A stretch of DNA of 36,691 bases from Streptobacillus felis (GTDB lineage: Bacteria > Fusobacteriota > Fusobacteriia > Fusobacteriales > Leptotrichiaceae): positions 1 to 36,691 of the forward strand of contig NZ_LOHX01000012.1 in the NCBI RefSeq assembly GCF_001559775.1. Reading direction: 5' to 3'. The translations under genes and the position numbers were made by a program. Shown here in pieces: positions 17,047-26,164 of this stretch; the first letter of the stretch is position 1, and each line of letters starts with the position of its first letter. The notes beneath the pieces are model-generated. The model had not been told where the DNA came from, searched no databases, and saw only the letters and a program-made list of their open reading frames with translations.

Positions 17047-18418
17047 ATTTCCAGAAAAATTTTATTGGGGTAGTTCAATAAGTGCAGAACAAAGTGAAGG
17101 TAGATTTAGTGGAGATGGTAAAGGACTTACTACTTGGGATAAGTTTTTTGAAGTAGAGCCATATAAATTTCATAATGGGATAGGACCTGAAACTACAACT
17201 AGTATGTACAAATACTACGTAGATGATGTTAAATTATTAAAAGAAACAGGACATAATACATTTAGAACTTCTATATCTTGGGCAAGATTAATTCCTAATG
17301 GAGTAGGAGAAGTAAATGAAGAAGCAGTAAAATTTTATAGATCTTACTTTAATGCATTAAAAGAAGAAGGTATACAAGTTTTTGTAAACCTATCACATTT
17401 TGACACGCCACTTGCTTTAGAAGAAGAATTTGGCGGATTTGCAAGTAAGGTAGTAGTAGATGCTTATGCAAAATATGCAAGAACTTGTTTTGAATTATTT
17501 GGAGATACAGTTAAGACTTGGTTTACTTTCAATGAACCTATAGTTTCAGTTGAATGTGGATATTTAAAACAATATCATTACCCAACTGAAGTAGATCCTA
17601 AAAAAGCTGTACAAGTAGCATACAATATAGCGCTTGCATCAGCTAAGGCTACTAAAGAATTTAAAGAAGTAATTAAAGATGGTAATATAGGGATAATTTT
17701 AAACTTAACTCCTGCATATCCAAGAAGTAATCATCCTGCAGATTTAAAAGCAGCTAGAATAGCTGAGTTATTTGCAAACAAATCTTTCTTAGATCCAGCA
17801 GTTAAAGGCAAGTATGATGAAGAGTTAGTAGAACTAGTAAAAAAACATGACTTATTACCTGAATATACAACTGATGAATTAGAAATAATTAGTAATAATA
17901 AGGTAAATATTTTAGGTATTAACTATTATCAACCATTAAGAGTTAAGGCAAGAGAATCAAAACCTAATGACGAAGCTCCATTTATGCCAGAATACTATTA
18001 TGATAATTTTATAATGCCTGGTAGAAGAATGAACCCTCATAGAGGATGGGAAATATATCCTAAAGGACTATATGATATTTCAGTAAACATTAGAGAAAAT
18101 TATGGAAATATACCTTGGTTTGTTGCTGAAAATGGTATGGGTGTAGAAGGTGAAGAAAAATATAAAGTTGGGGATATGATACATGATGATTATAGAATAG
18201 AATTCTTTAAAGAACATCTAGAATGGTTACATAAAGGTATACAAGAAGGATCAAATTGTAAAGGTTACCTAGTTTGGACAGCTATAGATTGTTGGTCATG
18301 GTTAAATGCATATAAGAATAGATATGGATTAATAGAACTAGATTTAAAAACAGCAAAAAGATATATAAAGAAATCAGGTTACTGGTTTAAGAAGTTGAAT
18401 GAAAATAATGGATTTTAA
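17039..18418 (+). CDS. GH1 6-phospho-beta-glucosidase
   Basis: Cytoplasmic glycoside hydrolase family 1 enzyme (459 residues, normal) that would split the 6-phosphorylated disaccharide made by the PTS into glucose and glucose 6-phosphate. The acid/base Glu166 lies in TFNEP and the nucleophile Glu364 in FVAENGMG. The N-terminal FPEKFYWGSSISAEQSEG and RTSISWARLIPNG are family landmarks. The phospho-specific role is inferred from the PTS genes beside it rather than from a single residue. GGAGG at 17028-17032 sets the start; a terminator follows, ending the operon. Confidence 0.93.
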   Translation: MIKFPEKFYWGSSISAEQSEGRFSGDGKGLTTWDKFFEVEPYKFHNGIGPETTTSMYKYYVDDVKLLKETGHNTFRTSISWARLIPNGVGEVNEEAVKFYRSYFNALKEEGIQVFVNLSHFDTPLALEEEFGGFASKVVVDAYAKYARTCFELFGDTVKTWFTFNEPIVSVECGYLKQYHYPTEVDPKKAVQVAYNIALASAKATKEFKEVIKDGNIGIILNLTPAYPRSNHPADLKAARIAELFANKSFLDPAVKGKYDEELVELVKKHDLLPEYTTDELEIISNNKVNILGINYYQPLRVKARESKPNDEAPFMPEYYYDNFIMPGRRMNPHRGWEIYPKGLYDISVNIRENYGNIPWFVAENGMGVEGEEKYKVGDMIHDDYRIEFFKEHLEWLHKGIQEGSNCKGYLVWTAIDCWSWLNAYKNRYGLIELDLKTAKRYIKKSGYWFKKLNENNGF

Positions 18419-18422
18419 TAAT

Positions 18423-18447
18423 AGCCACGGTTTAACTGTGGCTTTTT
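18423..18447 (+). terminator. Terminator of the PTS operon
   Basis: AGCCACGG (18423-18430) pairs with CTGTGGCT (18436-18443), one G-U, 5-base loop, followed by a T-run to 18447. Confidence 0.88.
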
Positions 18448-18449
18448 AC

Positions 18450-18479
18450 TTTACAAAAAAGATATATCTATGTTAAAAT
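18450..18479 (+). promoter_or_regulatory. Putative promoter of the ABC importer operon
   Basis: TTTACA (18450-18455), 18 bases, TAAAAT (18474-18479). A TATAAT at 18491-18496 is closer to the gene but has no good -35. Either would give a short leader before AAGGAGGAG and the ATG at 18515. Confidence 0.4.
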
Positions 18480-18514
18480 TAATGAAATTGTATAATTTTG
18501 AGAAGGAGGAGAAA

Positions 18515-19414
18515 ATGAAAAAAATATTATTAACACTAGCTATATTAGGAGTACTTGTAACTTTTTTCTTATTAAATAAGAAGGAAGGAGTTGATTATAG
18601 AATAGGAATAAGTCAAATAGTTGATCATCCTGCTCTTAATGCTGCAAGAGATGGACTAAAAGATGAATTAAAAGAAAATGGAATCAATGCCCTATATATA
18701 GAAACTAATGCAAATGGTGATATGTCATCACTTGTATTAAATACAAGAAAATTAATAAATCAAAAAGTGGATATGATATATGCAATAGCAACACCTAGTG
18801 CACAGGTTGCACAAAATAGTACTACAGATATACCTATAGTAATATCTGCTGTAACTGATGCAAAAGCAGCAGGTATAGTAAACTCAAATATTACAGGAGT
18901 TTTAGATGCTGTAGATATTGAAAAACAAGTATTATTATTAAAAGAAGTAATGCCTGATGTTAAAAAACTTGGAGTAATATACAGTAGTGGAGAGCAAAAC
19001 TCATTAATACAGGTTGATATATTAAAAGCAGCTACAGCAAAACACGGTATAGAATTAGTTGAAAAATCTATAAGTCAAATAAATGAGGTTGCTATAGCTA
19101 CAGAAGCTATATTAAAAGAAGTTGATGCTCTATATACACCAGCTGATAACTTAATAGCATCTACTATTAATGTAATAGCAGATAAAGCGAAAGAAGCTAA
19201 AAAGGTAACTTTAGGTGCTGAAAAATCACATGTAGATGCAGGTATACTAATGACTTTAGGTATCGATTATTATGAATTAGGAAAAGAAGCAGGGAAAATA
19301 GCTTTAAGTATATTAAAAGGTGAAAAACCAGAAAATATAGAAATAAAAGGTATGGAAAATTTAAAATTTGAATATAATAAAGATACTGCGAGTTTACTAG
19401 GATTGGAGTTTTAA
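18515..19414 (+). CDS. ABC importer substrate-binding protein (COG2984/TrpX-like)
   Basis: The extracytoplasmic binding protein of a three-gene ABC importer; relatives bind tryptophan or other small ligands, so the substrate is unsure. The ATG at 18515 follows AAGGAGGAG directly and starts MKKILLTLAILGVLVTFFLL; the frame continues upstream to 18470 but without a ribosome site. It has 299 residues. The first 20 or so residues are hydrophobic, but there is no lipobox Cys and no clear signal peptidase site, so it may stay anchored by this helix. The mature part starts YRIGISQIVDHPALNAARDG, the normal beginning of the family fold. Confidence 0.85.
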   Translation: MKKILLTLAILGVLVTFFLLNKKEGVDYRIGISQIVDHPALNAARDGLKDELKENGINALYIETNANGDMSSLVLNTRKLINQKVDMIYAIATPSAQVAQNSTTDIPIVISAVTDAKAAGIVNSNITGVLDAVDIEKQVLLLKEVMPDVKKLGVIYSSGEQNSLIQVDILKAATAKHGIELVEKSISQINEVAIATEAILKEVDALYTPADNLIASTINVIADKAKEAKKVTLGAEKSHVDAGILMTLGIDYYELGKEAGKIALSILKGEKPENIEIKGMENLKFEYNKDTASLLGLEF

Positions 19415-19417
19415 AAT

Positions 19418-20509
19418 ATGAATTCTTTATTAATATTTTTAGGATTACTTCCAGAATCAATTAAATTTGGTTTAATTTATTCTATTATGGTAATGGGAGT
19501 ATATATTACATATAAGATACTTGATTTTCCTGATTTAACAGTTGATGGGTCATTTACTTTAGGTGGATTTACTTTTGCAGCAACTATGTTAATATTCCCT
19601 AATCACCCTATTATAGGTCTTTTAGTTGCAGCCATATCAGGAACTTTAGCAGGACTAGTAACTGGATTATTACATGTAAGATATGGTATAAATAAGCTAT
19701 TATCAGGAATAATAACTATGACAGCTCTATATAGTATTAATGCAAGAGTTCTAAATAAGCCTAATGTATTTTTAGAAAATGAACAAAGTTGGTTCTTTAT
19801 AATATCTTATGAAAAATATTTTAGTATATTTACTGTAATTGCAATAGTATTATTAATAATTAAGTTTCTATATGATAGAAGAATAAAACCAGATAAATAT
19901 GTATACAAAAGTCTTTTAATATATATATTAATATATGTATTTTCTATAGCATATATATATTATACTAAAGACATTACTATGTATCTTCTATTATTAATAG
20001 TATTTGTAGTTAAATTAATAATGGACTATATTTTAACATCTAAGTTTGGTTTAATACTAAGAGCTTTAGGAGATAATGAAATATTGGTATCTAACTTAGG
20101 TGTTAGTGTAGATAAAGTAAAAATAATGGGTCTTATGTTATCAAATTTACTTGTAGCAAGTTCAGGAGCCTTATTTGCACAATATATTAAAGTTGTAGAT
20201 TTATCTTCATCTGTTGGTACTATTATCATAGGTCTTGCATCAATAATATTTGGTATGGGTATAATAAAAAGAACGAGATCTATTAATAATATTTCAATAG
20301 TAATCTTAGGTTCTATAATATATTACATAATTATTAACTTTGCACTAAATTCATCTTCTATTACAGATGAAATATTTTATGCATTAGGATTTAATTCTGA
20401 TATTATACAAAAATTATCAGTTAAACCTACTGATGTTAAAATAATTACAGCATTATTCCTTGCAGTAATACTTGGTTTAGGAAAGAAAAGAGGTAAAAGT
20501 AATGCTTAA
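19418..20509 (+). CDS. ABC importer permease (COG4120-like)
   Basis: Membrane subunit paired with the binding protein before and the ATPase after it. At 363 residues it is longer than the roughly 290-310 usual for the family. FPDLTVDGSFTLGG at about residues 34-47 and LRALGDNEILVSNLGVSVDK are family landmarks, the second being the coupling region facing the ATPase. The extra length sits between them, at about residues 128-205: a charged linker (FLYDRRIKPDKYVY) and added hydrophobic segments. It overlaps the ATPase gene by 8 bases. Confidence 0.85.
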   Translation: MNSLLIFLGLLPESIKFGLIYSIMVMGVYITYKILDFPDLTVDGSFTLGGFTFAATMLIFPNHPIIGLLVAAISGTLAGLVTGLLHVRYGINKLLSGIITMTALYSINARVLNKPNVFLENEQSWFFIISYEKYFSIFTVIAIVLLIIKFLYDRRIKPDKYVYKSLLIYILIYVFSIAYIYYTKDITMYLLLLIVFVVKLIMDYILTSKFGLILRALGDNEILVSNLGVSVDKVKIMGLMLSNLLVASSGALFAQYIKVVDLSSSVGTIIIGLASIIFGMGIIKRTRSINNISIVILGSIIYYIIINFALNSSSITDEIFYALGFNSDIIQKLSVKPTDVKIITALFLAVILGLGKKRGKSNA

Positions 20510-21290
20510 AATGGTTAACTTAAAAAAGAAATTCTACAGTGAATTAGGTGAAGTTAAAATTGTATTTGATGATTTGAGTTTTGAAGCAAAACCAGGGGAC
20601 TTTATAACGGTTATAGGATCTAATGGAGCAGGAAAATCAACTTTTTTAAATACTTTAAGCGGAGAAGTAGAATTAGATAGTGGAGAAATAATATTAGATG
20701 GTATTAACATAGAAGGTTTAAAAGCTCATAAAAGAGCGAATATAATATCTAAAGTACATCAAAATGTTTCTAGTGGTACAGCTCCTTCTATGACGGTATT
20801 AGAAAATATGTCTATGGCATATAATAAGGGTAAAAAATTTGGATTAGGGTTTGGTCTTGAAATTTCAAAAATAGAAGAATTTAAAGAAAGTTTAAAGACT
20901 TTAGGACTAGGTATAGAAAATCAACTAGAAACTAATGTAGGATTATTATCTGGTGGGCAAAGACAGTGTTTATCACTTTTAATGTCTACTTTTAATAAGC
21001 CAAAGTTACTATTACTTGATGAACATACCGCAGCACTAGATCCAGAAACAGCTAAAATAATACTTGAAAAAACTAATGAGATAGTTTATTCAAATAAGGA
21101 ATTAATAACATTTATGATAACACATAATATGGAAGATGCTATTAAATATGGTAATAGACTTATAATGCTTCATAAAGGTAATATTATTTTTGATATTAGA
21201 GGAGAAGAAAAAAATAATCTAACTGTAGAAAAATTATTAGAAATGTTTAAGAATAAAGAAATCGTTCCTAGCGATAATGATATATTTTAG
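20502..21290 (+). CDS. ABC importer ATP-binding protein (COG1101-like)
   Basis: Cytoplasmic ATPase that powers the importer, 262 residues. Walker A GSNGAGKST is at residues 39-47, the signature LSGGQ at 149-153, and Walker B LLLLDEH with Asp173 and Glu174, followed by TAALDP. The late switch His is in MITHNMEDAI. The Q-loop region reads HQNVSSGTAPSMTVLENM, which is typical of this subfamily. Its ATG lies in the end of the permease gene. Confidence 0.93.
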   Translation: MLKMVNLKKKFYSELGEVKIVFDDLSFEAKPGDFITVIGSNGAGKSTFLNTLSGEVELDSGEIILDGINIEGLKAHKRANIISKVHQNVSSGTAPSMTVLENMSMAYNKGKKFGLGFGLEISKIEEFKESLKTLGLGIENQLETNVGLLSGGQRQCLSLLMSTFNKPKLLLLDEHTAALDPETAKIILEKTNEIVYSNKELITFMITHNMEDAIKYGNRLIMLHKGNIIFDIRGEEKNNLTVEKLLEMFKNKEIVPSDNDIF

Positions 21291-21299
21291 GGAGGTTTT

Positions 21300-21845
21300 A
21301 TGAAGAAAATATTAGCAATACTTTTAATATTTTTATCTGTCTTAACATTTTCAAGTGATTGGGCGACTTTAATTGATAAAACAACTAATATGTATAGACT
21401 TGATGAAAATGTATATAGAAGTAAACAATTAAGTATAGATGATATGAAACTTTTACAAGAGTATGATATTAAAACAATAATATCTTTAAGATACTTTGGA
21501 AGGAATAAGGATGAAAAAGTTTTTGGAGATACTGAGTTAAACCTAATAAGTAGACCTTTAAAAACTTGGAATATTAGTCCTAAGGAAATAGCTTTAATTC
21601 TTAATGATATACAAAAAGGAAAAGAAAAAGGTAATGTTTTAATTCACTGTTATCATGGATCTGATAGAACAGGTTTAATATCAGCTATGTACAGAATAAT
21701 ATATCAAGGATGGGATAATGCTGAGGCTTTAAAAGAATTAAAAGAAGGGCCTTATGGATATCATAAAATATGGATAAATATACCTAGAATGTTTACTGAT
21801 GAGGTAATAAATGAGATTAAAAATGAACTAAAAGTACTTGATTAG
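21300..21845 (+). CDS. Exported tyrosine/dual-specificity protein phosphatase
   Basis: A 181-residue phosphatase with the CX5R signature HCYHGSDRTG: nucleophile Cys117 and phosphate-binding Arg123. The N-terminus MKKILAILLIFLSVLTFSSD looks like a cleavable signal peptide, so the enzyme should act in the periplasm or outside the cell. The general acid may be an Asp or Asn before the motif, but I cannot place it. AGGGAGG lies just before the ATG, 9 bases after the ABC ATPase gene, so it is probably in the same transcript. Substrates could be phosphoproteins, inositol phosphates or other phosphate esters. Confidence 0.85.
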   Translation: MKKILAILLIFLSVLTFSSDWATLIDKTTNMYRLDENVYRSKQLSIDDMKLLQEYDIKTIISLRYFGRNKDEKVFGDTELNLISRPLKTWNISPKEIALILNDIQKGKEKGNVLIHCYHGSDRTGLISAMYRIIYQGWDNAEALKELKEGPYGYHKIWINIPRMFTDEVINEIKNELKVLD

Positions 21846-21866
21846 TATATTATTTTATGATAAAAT
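21838..21866 (+). promoter_or_regulatory. Promoter of the orphan IIB gene
   Basis: TTGATT (21838-21843), 17 bases, TAAAAT (21861-21866), the latter preceded by TGA as in an extended -10. It overlaps the end of the phosphatase gene. The ribosome site AAGGAGA precedes the ATG at 21900. Confidence 0.65.
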
Positions 21867-21899
21867 AAGGTGTGAAATTCATAACTTAAGGAGAACAGA

Positions 21900-22172
21900 A
21901 TGAAAGTATTAGCAGTATGTGGAAGCGGTACAGGAACAAGCATGATTTTAAAAACAACTATGAAAAAAATTGTTGAAAAAGGATTTAAAATTGAAATAGA
22001 TACTTGTACTATAGATGAAGTTGCAAACAAATTAGATGGAGTAGATTTAGTAATTTGTTCTGATAAATTAGCACCAAAAGTTGATGCTAAAGGTAAAAAA
22101 GTAGTTTCAGTTAAAAACATATTAGATGATGTAGAAGTATTAGAAAAATTAAGTGAAACAGGATTAATATAA
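21900..22172 (+). CDS. Orphan PTS IIB protein (ascorbate/galactitol type)
   Basis: A 90-residue cytoplasmic phosphocarrier-like protein with MKVLAVCGSGTGTSMILK: Cys7 and the P-loop CGSGTGTS are those of SgaB/UlaB- and GatB-type IIB domains. The rest alternates beta strands and helices as expected. No matching IIA or IIC lies nearby, and the gene has its own promoter and terminator. Either it serves a IIC encoded elsewhere or it is a regulatory phosphocarrier. It is a different IIB class from the cellobiose one at 14772. Confidence 0.88.
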   Translation: MKVLAVCGSGTGTSMILKTTMKKIVEKGFKIEIDTCTIDEVANKLDGVDLVICSDKLAPKVDAKGKKVVSVKNILDDVEVLEKLSETGLI

Positions 22173-22196
22173 AAGTGGCAATGCCACTTTTTTTTT
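22171..22196 (+). terminator. Terminator overlapping the orphan IIB stop
   Basis: AAAAGTGGC (22171-22179) pairs with GCCACTTTT (22183-22191) around a 3-base loop, with T to 22196. The stem begins inside the stop codon, and the next gene's GGAG begins right after the T-run. Confidence 0.88.
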
Positions 22197-22206
22197 GGAG
22201 TACTTT

Positions 22207-23949
22207 ATGAGAGAAAATTTTAAATTAATATTTAATAATATATATGAAAATAAGATTACTTATTTTTTAAATAGCTTAATATTACAACTTTTTATACTTA
22301 CTTTTGGTATGGGAATATTGAACTATATATTTAAGTTTTTACTATATGTATCTAATCTTGAAAATCTTACACAAAAGGATATTTTAACTATATTATTAAA
22401 TCCAATAAGTATATTTATTTTAGTAATATATATGCTGTTTTTAGCATTTTTAATATTTTTTGAGTATTCTTTTTTAACTTTAATGATATATGGAAGAATG
22501 AAAAAAAGTATATATTCTATAAGAGAAATATTTAAAATAACTATAAGAAGTATAAAGAAATTGGTAGGTAGGGATTTACTGATATTCATATTATACTTTG
22601 TAACTTTAATACCACTTACAAATTTAGGTTTTTCATTAATTGTTTTAAAAGACCTATATATTCCAAGATTCATAACTGGAGAATTAACTAAAACTAATGT
22701 AGGTAAAATAATATATATAGTATTTATGATAGTAATATTTTTCATAAACATAAGACTATTTCTTACTATACCTTTAAATTTATTAGGTAATTTAGGTATG
22801 GCAGAAAGTATAAAAAAAAGCTGGAAGATTAGTAGAGAAAAAAGTTTACAAATATTTCCTGTAATACTAATATTTCAAGTATTTTTAACGCTAATGTCTT
22901 TAGGTTTATACTTTTTAGTATTACTAATATTTACAAAAATAGACCCTGATGGGAATAGTCTATTTTTCCAAACCTTATCTTATTCAATATTACAAATAGG
23001 TTTACTATTTTATGAGATTATAAGTAAATTAGTAATAATTGCGACATTGGTTACAGTTATAGTCGAAAAAGTAAATATAGATATTGATGTTAATATGCTA
23101 CAAAATATAGAAAGGAAAAAATCAAAAATATTTTTTCCTTTAATAATAGTTGGAATGGTTGTAACTGTTTTTTTTAATGCACTAGATATTTATACAGATG
23201 TTTCTGATAATAAGCAACTCGTAATAGCACATAGAGGAATTGTAAGTCAAGGTGTAGAGAACTCAAAAGAGGCTATAATTGCGGCTGCAAAGGCAGGTGT
23301 AGACTATATAGAAATAGATGTAATACTTACAAAAGATAATAAATTTTTAGTTTTTCACGATTTTAATCTAAAAAGACTTGCAGGACTAGACAAAAAAGTG
23401 TATAATGTAGTTTCTAGAGAATTAATAGAAACTAAAATTACACAGGGAGAATTTGAAAGCACTATTTCAACTTTAGAGGAAATAGTAAAGATAGCAGATG
23501 AATATAATACTAAATTGTTAGTTGAATTAAAACCCCATGGACATGAGCCTTTAAACTATATAGATTTAGTGATAGATGAATTTAAAAGGTTAAATATAGA
23601 TAAAAATCATATTACTATGTCTCTTGATTTAAAACTTATGGAAGAAATAAACAAACGTAATCCTGAAATAAAAACAGGTTATGTAATACCATTTCAATTT
23701 GGGAGTTTTAAAAATGTAGATGTAGATTTCTTTGTTATAGAAGATTTTTCTTTCAGTGAATATTTACTTGATAGTGAAAAAGAAGTATTTGTTTGGACTA
23801 TAAATGATGAAAAGCTTATGCAAAAATATCTTGATTCAAGTGTAGATGGAATAATAACTGATTATCCAGAAAAAATATTTGATTTAAAACAAGAAAGAAA
23901 GACTAATAATACGTATTTTGACAGAATTATTAGAAAGTTAAGCATTTAA
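22207..23949 (+). CDS. Membrane-anchored glycerophosphodiester phosphodiesterase
   Basis: A two-part protein of 580 residues. Residues 1 to about 330 are a membrane domain with several hydrophobic segments (GPDPase membrane-domain type). Residues about 335-565 are a GDPD TIM-barrel that splits glycerophosphodiesters into glycerol 3-phosphate and an alcohol, and in such fusions may act on membrane lipids. Catalytic His342 is in AHRG, the metal ligands Glu369 and Asp371 in EID, and the second His384 in FHDFNL. The ATG at 22207 follows GGAG (22197-22200); an upstream TTG at 22195 is in frame but has no ribosome site. It starts 10 bases after a terminator without a visible promoter. Confidence 0.9.
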   Translation: MRENFKLIFNNIYENKITYFLNSLILQLFILTFGMGILNYIFKFLLYVSNLENLTQKDILTILLNPISIFILVIYMLFLAFLIFFEYSFLTLMIYGRMKKSIYSIREIFKITIRSIKKLVGRDLLIFILYFVTLIPLTNLGFSLIVLKDLYIPRFITGELTKTNVGKIIYIVFMIVIFFINIRLFLTIPLNLLGNLGMAESIKKSWKISREKSLQIFPVILIFQVFLTLMSLGLYFLVLLIFTKIDPDGNSLFFQTLSYSILQIGLLFYEIISKLVIIATLVTVIVEKVNIDIDVNMLQNIERKKSKIFFPLIIVGMVVTVFFNALDIYTDVSDNKQLVIAHRGIVSQGVENSKEAIIAAAKAGVDYIEIDVILTKDNKFLVFHDFNLKRLAGLDKKVYNVVSRELIETKITQGEFESTISTLEEIVKIADEYNTKLLVELKPHGHEPLNYIDLVIDEFKRLNIDKNHITMSLDLKLMEEINKRNPEIKTGYVIPFQFGSFKNVDVDFFVIEDFSFSEYLLDSEKEVFVWTINDEKLMQKYLDSSVDGIITDYPEKIFDLKQERKTNNTYFDRIIRKLSI

Positions 23950-23960
23950 TGTAAAAAAAC

Positions 23961-23989
23961 TAGACAAACTATGTTAAAAGTGATATATT
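23961..23989 (+). promoter_or_regulatory. Promoter of gltX
   Basis: TAGACA (23961-23966), 17 bases, TATATT (23984-23989), about 35 bases before the gltX ATG; GAGAGG (24008-24013) is the ribosome site. Confidence 0.55.
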
Positions 23990-24023
23990 TAAAAAAAGAG
24001 AAATGATGAGAGGTTGAATTATT

Positions 24024-25511
24024 ATGGAAAAAAAATTAAGAGTTAGAATAGCACCATCTCCAACAGGAGATCCACATGTAGGAACTGCATATATAGGATT
24101 ATTTAATTATGCTTTCGCACACCATAATGGAGGAGAATTTATTCTTAGAATTGAAGATACGGATAGAACAAGATTTTCTGCTGATTCAGAGCAACAAATT
24201 TTTGATGCAATGAAATGGTTAGGTCTTAACTATACAGAAGGTCCAGATCTTGGTGGTCCTTTTGGTCCATATAGACAATCTGAAAGATTTGAAATATATA
24301 AAGAATATGCAGTGTCTCTTGTAGAAAAAGGAGAGGCTTATTATTCTTTTGAAACATCTGAAGAATTAGAAATCATGAGGGAAAGACAAAAAGCTATGGG
24401 ACTTCCACCTATGTATGATAGAAGAGCTAGAAATTTAACTAAGGAACAAGTTGAAGAAAACTTAGCTAAAGGATTACCATATGTAATTAGACTTAAAATG
24501 CCACTTGATGGACAAACAGTTGTTGAAGATGGATTAAGAGGTAAAATTTTCTTTGATAATGATAAGATAGATGATCAAATTCTTTTAAAATCTGATGGAT
24601 TTCCTACTTATCATTTAGCGAATATTGTTGATGATCACCTAATGGGTGTAACTCATGTTATACGTGCTGAAGAATGGATAGCTTCAACACCTAAACATAT
24701 ACAACTATATAAGGCTTTTGGATGGGAAGAACCTAAATGGTTCCATATGCCTCTATTAAGAAATGCAGATAAAACAAAAATATCTAAAAGAAAAAATCCT
24801 GTTTCTTTAAACTATTATAAAGAAGAAGGATATTTAAAAGAAGGTATATTAAACTTCCTTGCGCTTATGGGATGGAGTTTAGGTGGAGAAAAAGAAATCT
24901 TTACATTAGATGAAATGATAGAAAACTTTAGTTTTGATAGAATATCTTTAGGCGGACCAGTATTTGATTTAGTAAAACTAGCTTGGGTTAACAATCAACA
25001 TATGAAGTTAAAACCTATATCTGAGTTAACAGATTTAGCTATGCCTTTTATTGAAAAAGAAGGTTATGATTTATCTAAATTCAGTAGGGAAAAACTTGAA
25101 AGAATGGTTGAAATCACAAGAGAAGGTTCTCATACTTTAAAAGAATTAGCTAAAAATTTAGATATATTCTTTATAGATGAGATTACTTTACCAAAAATAA
25201 CTGATGATATGAATAAGAAAGACAGAAAAGCAGTAGAAAGAGTACTTGAAGCACTTTCTTCAATAGAAGGTGAAAAAGCTATTGCTTTATTCCTTGAAAA
25301 ATTAAGTACTTTAGGTGAAGAATTAGATGAAGAACATATTAAAGAAATGCTTCATAAATTACCTGAAGAATTAAATGAAGGAATTGGTAAAGTATTAATG
25401 CCTATAAGAGCTGCTCTAACTGGTAGATCTAAAGGTCCTGATTTATACACTATAATTTCTATAATTGGAAAAGAAAGAACTGTAAACAGAATAAAATCTG
25501 AAAAAAAATAA
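24024..25511 (+). CDS. gltX: Glutamyl-tRNA synthetase
   Basis: Class I aminoacyl-tRNA synthetase that charges tRNA-Glu (495 residues, normal). The HIGH motif is read as PHVGTA at residues 17-22, after IAPSPTGD; the KMSKS motif is KISKR at residues 252-256. RIEDTDRTR and the [16 protein letters not shown] stretch are family landmarks, and the C-terminal half is the helical anticodon-binding domain. Whether it is discriminating or also charges tRNA-Gln cannot be told. A TetR gene follows after about 20 bases. Confidence 0.97.
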   Translation: MEKKLRVRIAPSPTGDPHVGTAYIGLFNYAFAHHNGGEFILRIEDTDRTRFSADSEQQIFDAMKWLGLNYTEGPDLGGPFGPYRQSERFEIYKEYAVSLVEKGEAYYSFETSEELEIMRERQKAMGLPPMYDRRARNLTKEQVEENLAKGLPYVIRLKMPLDGQTVVEDGLRGKIFFDNDKIDDQILLKSDGFPTYHLANIVDDHLMGVTHVIRAEEWIASTPKHIQLYKAFGWEEPKWFHMPLLRNADKTKISKRKNPVSLNYYKEEGYLKEGILNFLALMGWSLGGEKEIFTLDEMIENFSFDRISLGGPVFDLVKLAWVNNQHMKLKPISELTDLAMPFIEKEGYDLSKFSREKLERMVEITREGSHTLKELAKNLDIFFIDEITLPKITDDMNKKDRKAVERVLEALSSIEGEKAIALFLEKLSTLGEELDEEHIKEMLHKLPEELNEGIGKVLMPIRAALTGRSKGPDLYTIISIIGKERTVNRIKSEKK

Positions 25512-25532
25512 AATTAGAATTGGAGTCATATT

Positions 25533-26096
25533 ATGAAGGGAAAAATGAAGGCAAAAGATCTAATAAGAGTTACTTTTGGTAAAATGCTAAAAGTAAAACC
25601 TTATTTTAAAATTACTGTAAAAGAAATAACAGAGGAAAGTGGAGTAACGAGACAAATTTTCTATTATTATTTCAAAAATATGACTGATCTATTAAAATAT
25701 TATTTCGAAGTAGAAGTACAAGAAGTAATGAAAGAGAAAAAGAAATTCAAAAGTTTTGAAGATGCATATTTATTATTCTTCAAGTCTATTGCAGAAAGAG
25801 AAGATGTTATAAAGAATATTAATAACTGCGAATCTTGTGGATTATTAAAAGAAACTTTTGAGTATATGAGTAGAAAATTATTTGAAAGATTATTTAACGA
25901 CACTCTAAAAAGTCACAAAATATCTGAAAAAGATAGAAACTTTTTAATTGATTACTACAAAGTTGCTTTTGCATCAACTGCATATGAGTGGTTAAATAAT
26001 GGTATGGAAGAGGAGCCTTTATACTTAGTAAAAAACTTATCTATAATGATAGATCAATCAATAGCACAAACTTTAGAAAAATTTGAAAAAAAATAA
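25533..26096 (+). CDS. TetR-family transcriptional regulator
   Basis: A 187-residue DNA-binding protein. The N-terminal helix-turn-helix lies at about residues 26-50 (ITVKEITEESGVTRQIFYYYF), the tightly conserved TetR pattern. The C-terminal ligand domain has no recognisable ligand. GGAG at 25520-25523 is 9 bases before the ATG. No efflux or enzyme gene is divergent from it, so the target is unknown. It lies just after gltX, probably in the same transcript, and a terminator follows. Confidence 0.88.
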   Translation: MKGKMKAKDLIRVTFGKMLKVKPYFKITVKEITEESGVTRQIFYYYFKNMTDLLKYYFEVEVQEVMKEKKKFKSFEDAYLLFFKSIAEREDVIKNINNCESCGLLKETFEYMSRKLFERLFNDTLKSHKISEKDRNFLIDYYKVAFASTAYEWLNNGMEEEPLYLVKNLSIMIDQSIAQTLEKFEKK

Positions 26097-26098
26097 TG

Positions 26099-26128
26099 AA
26101 AAGTCTAGACTTAGGTTTAGACTTTTTT
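26099..26128 (+). terminator. Terminator of the gltX-tetR unit
   Basis: AAAAGTCTAGA (26099-26109) pairs with TTTAGACTTTT (26116-26126), one G-U, 6-base loop, T-run to 26128. Confidence 0.85.
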
Positions 26129-26129
26129 A

Positions 26130-26158
26130 TTGACATAAACTGTTAATTATGATAGAAT
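26130..26158 (+). promoter_or_regulatory. Strong promoter of rpsB-tsf
   Basis: Consensus TTGACA (26130-26135), 17 bases, TAGAAT (26153-26158) with an extended -10 TG (26150-26151). It starts two bases after the preceding terminator. Confidence 0.85.
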
Positions 26159-26164
26159 AACAAA

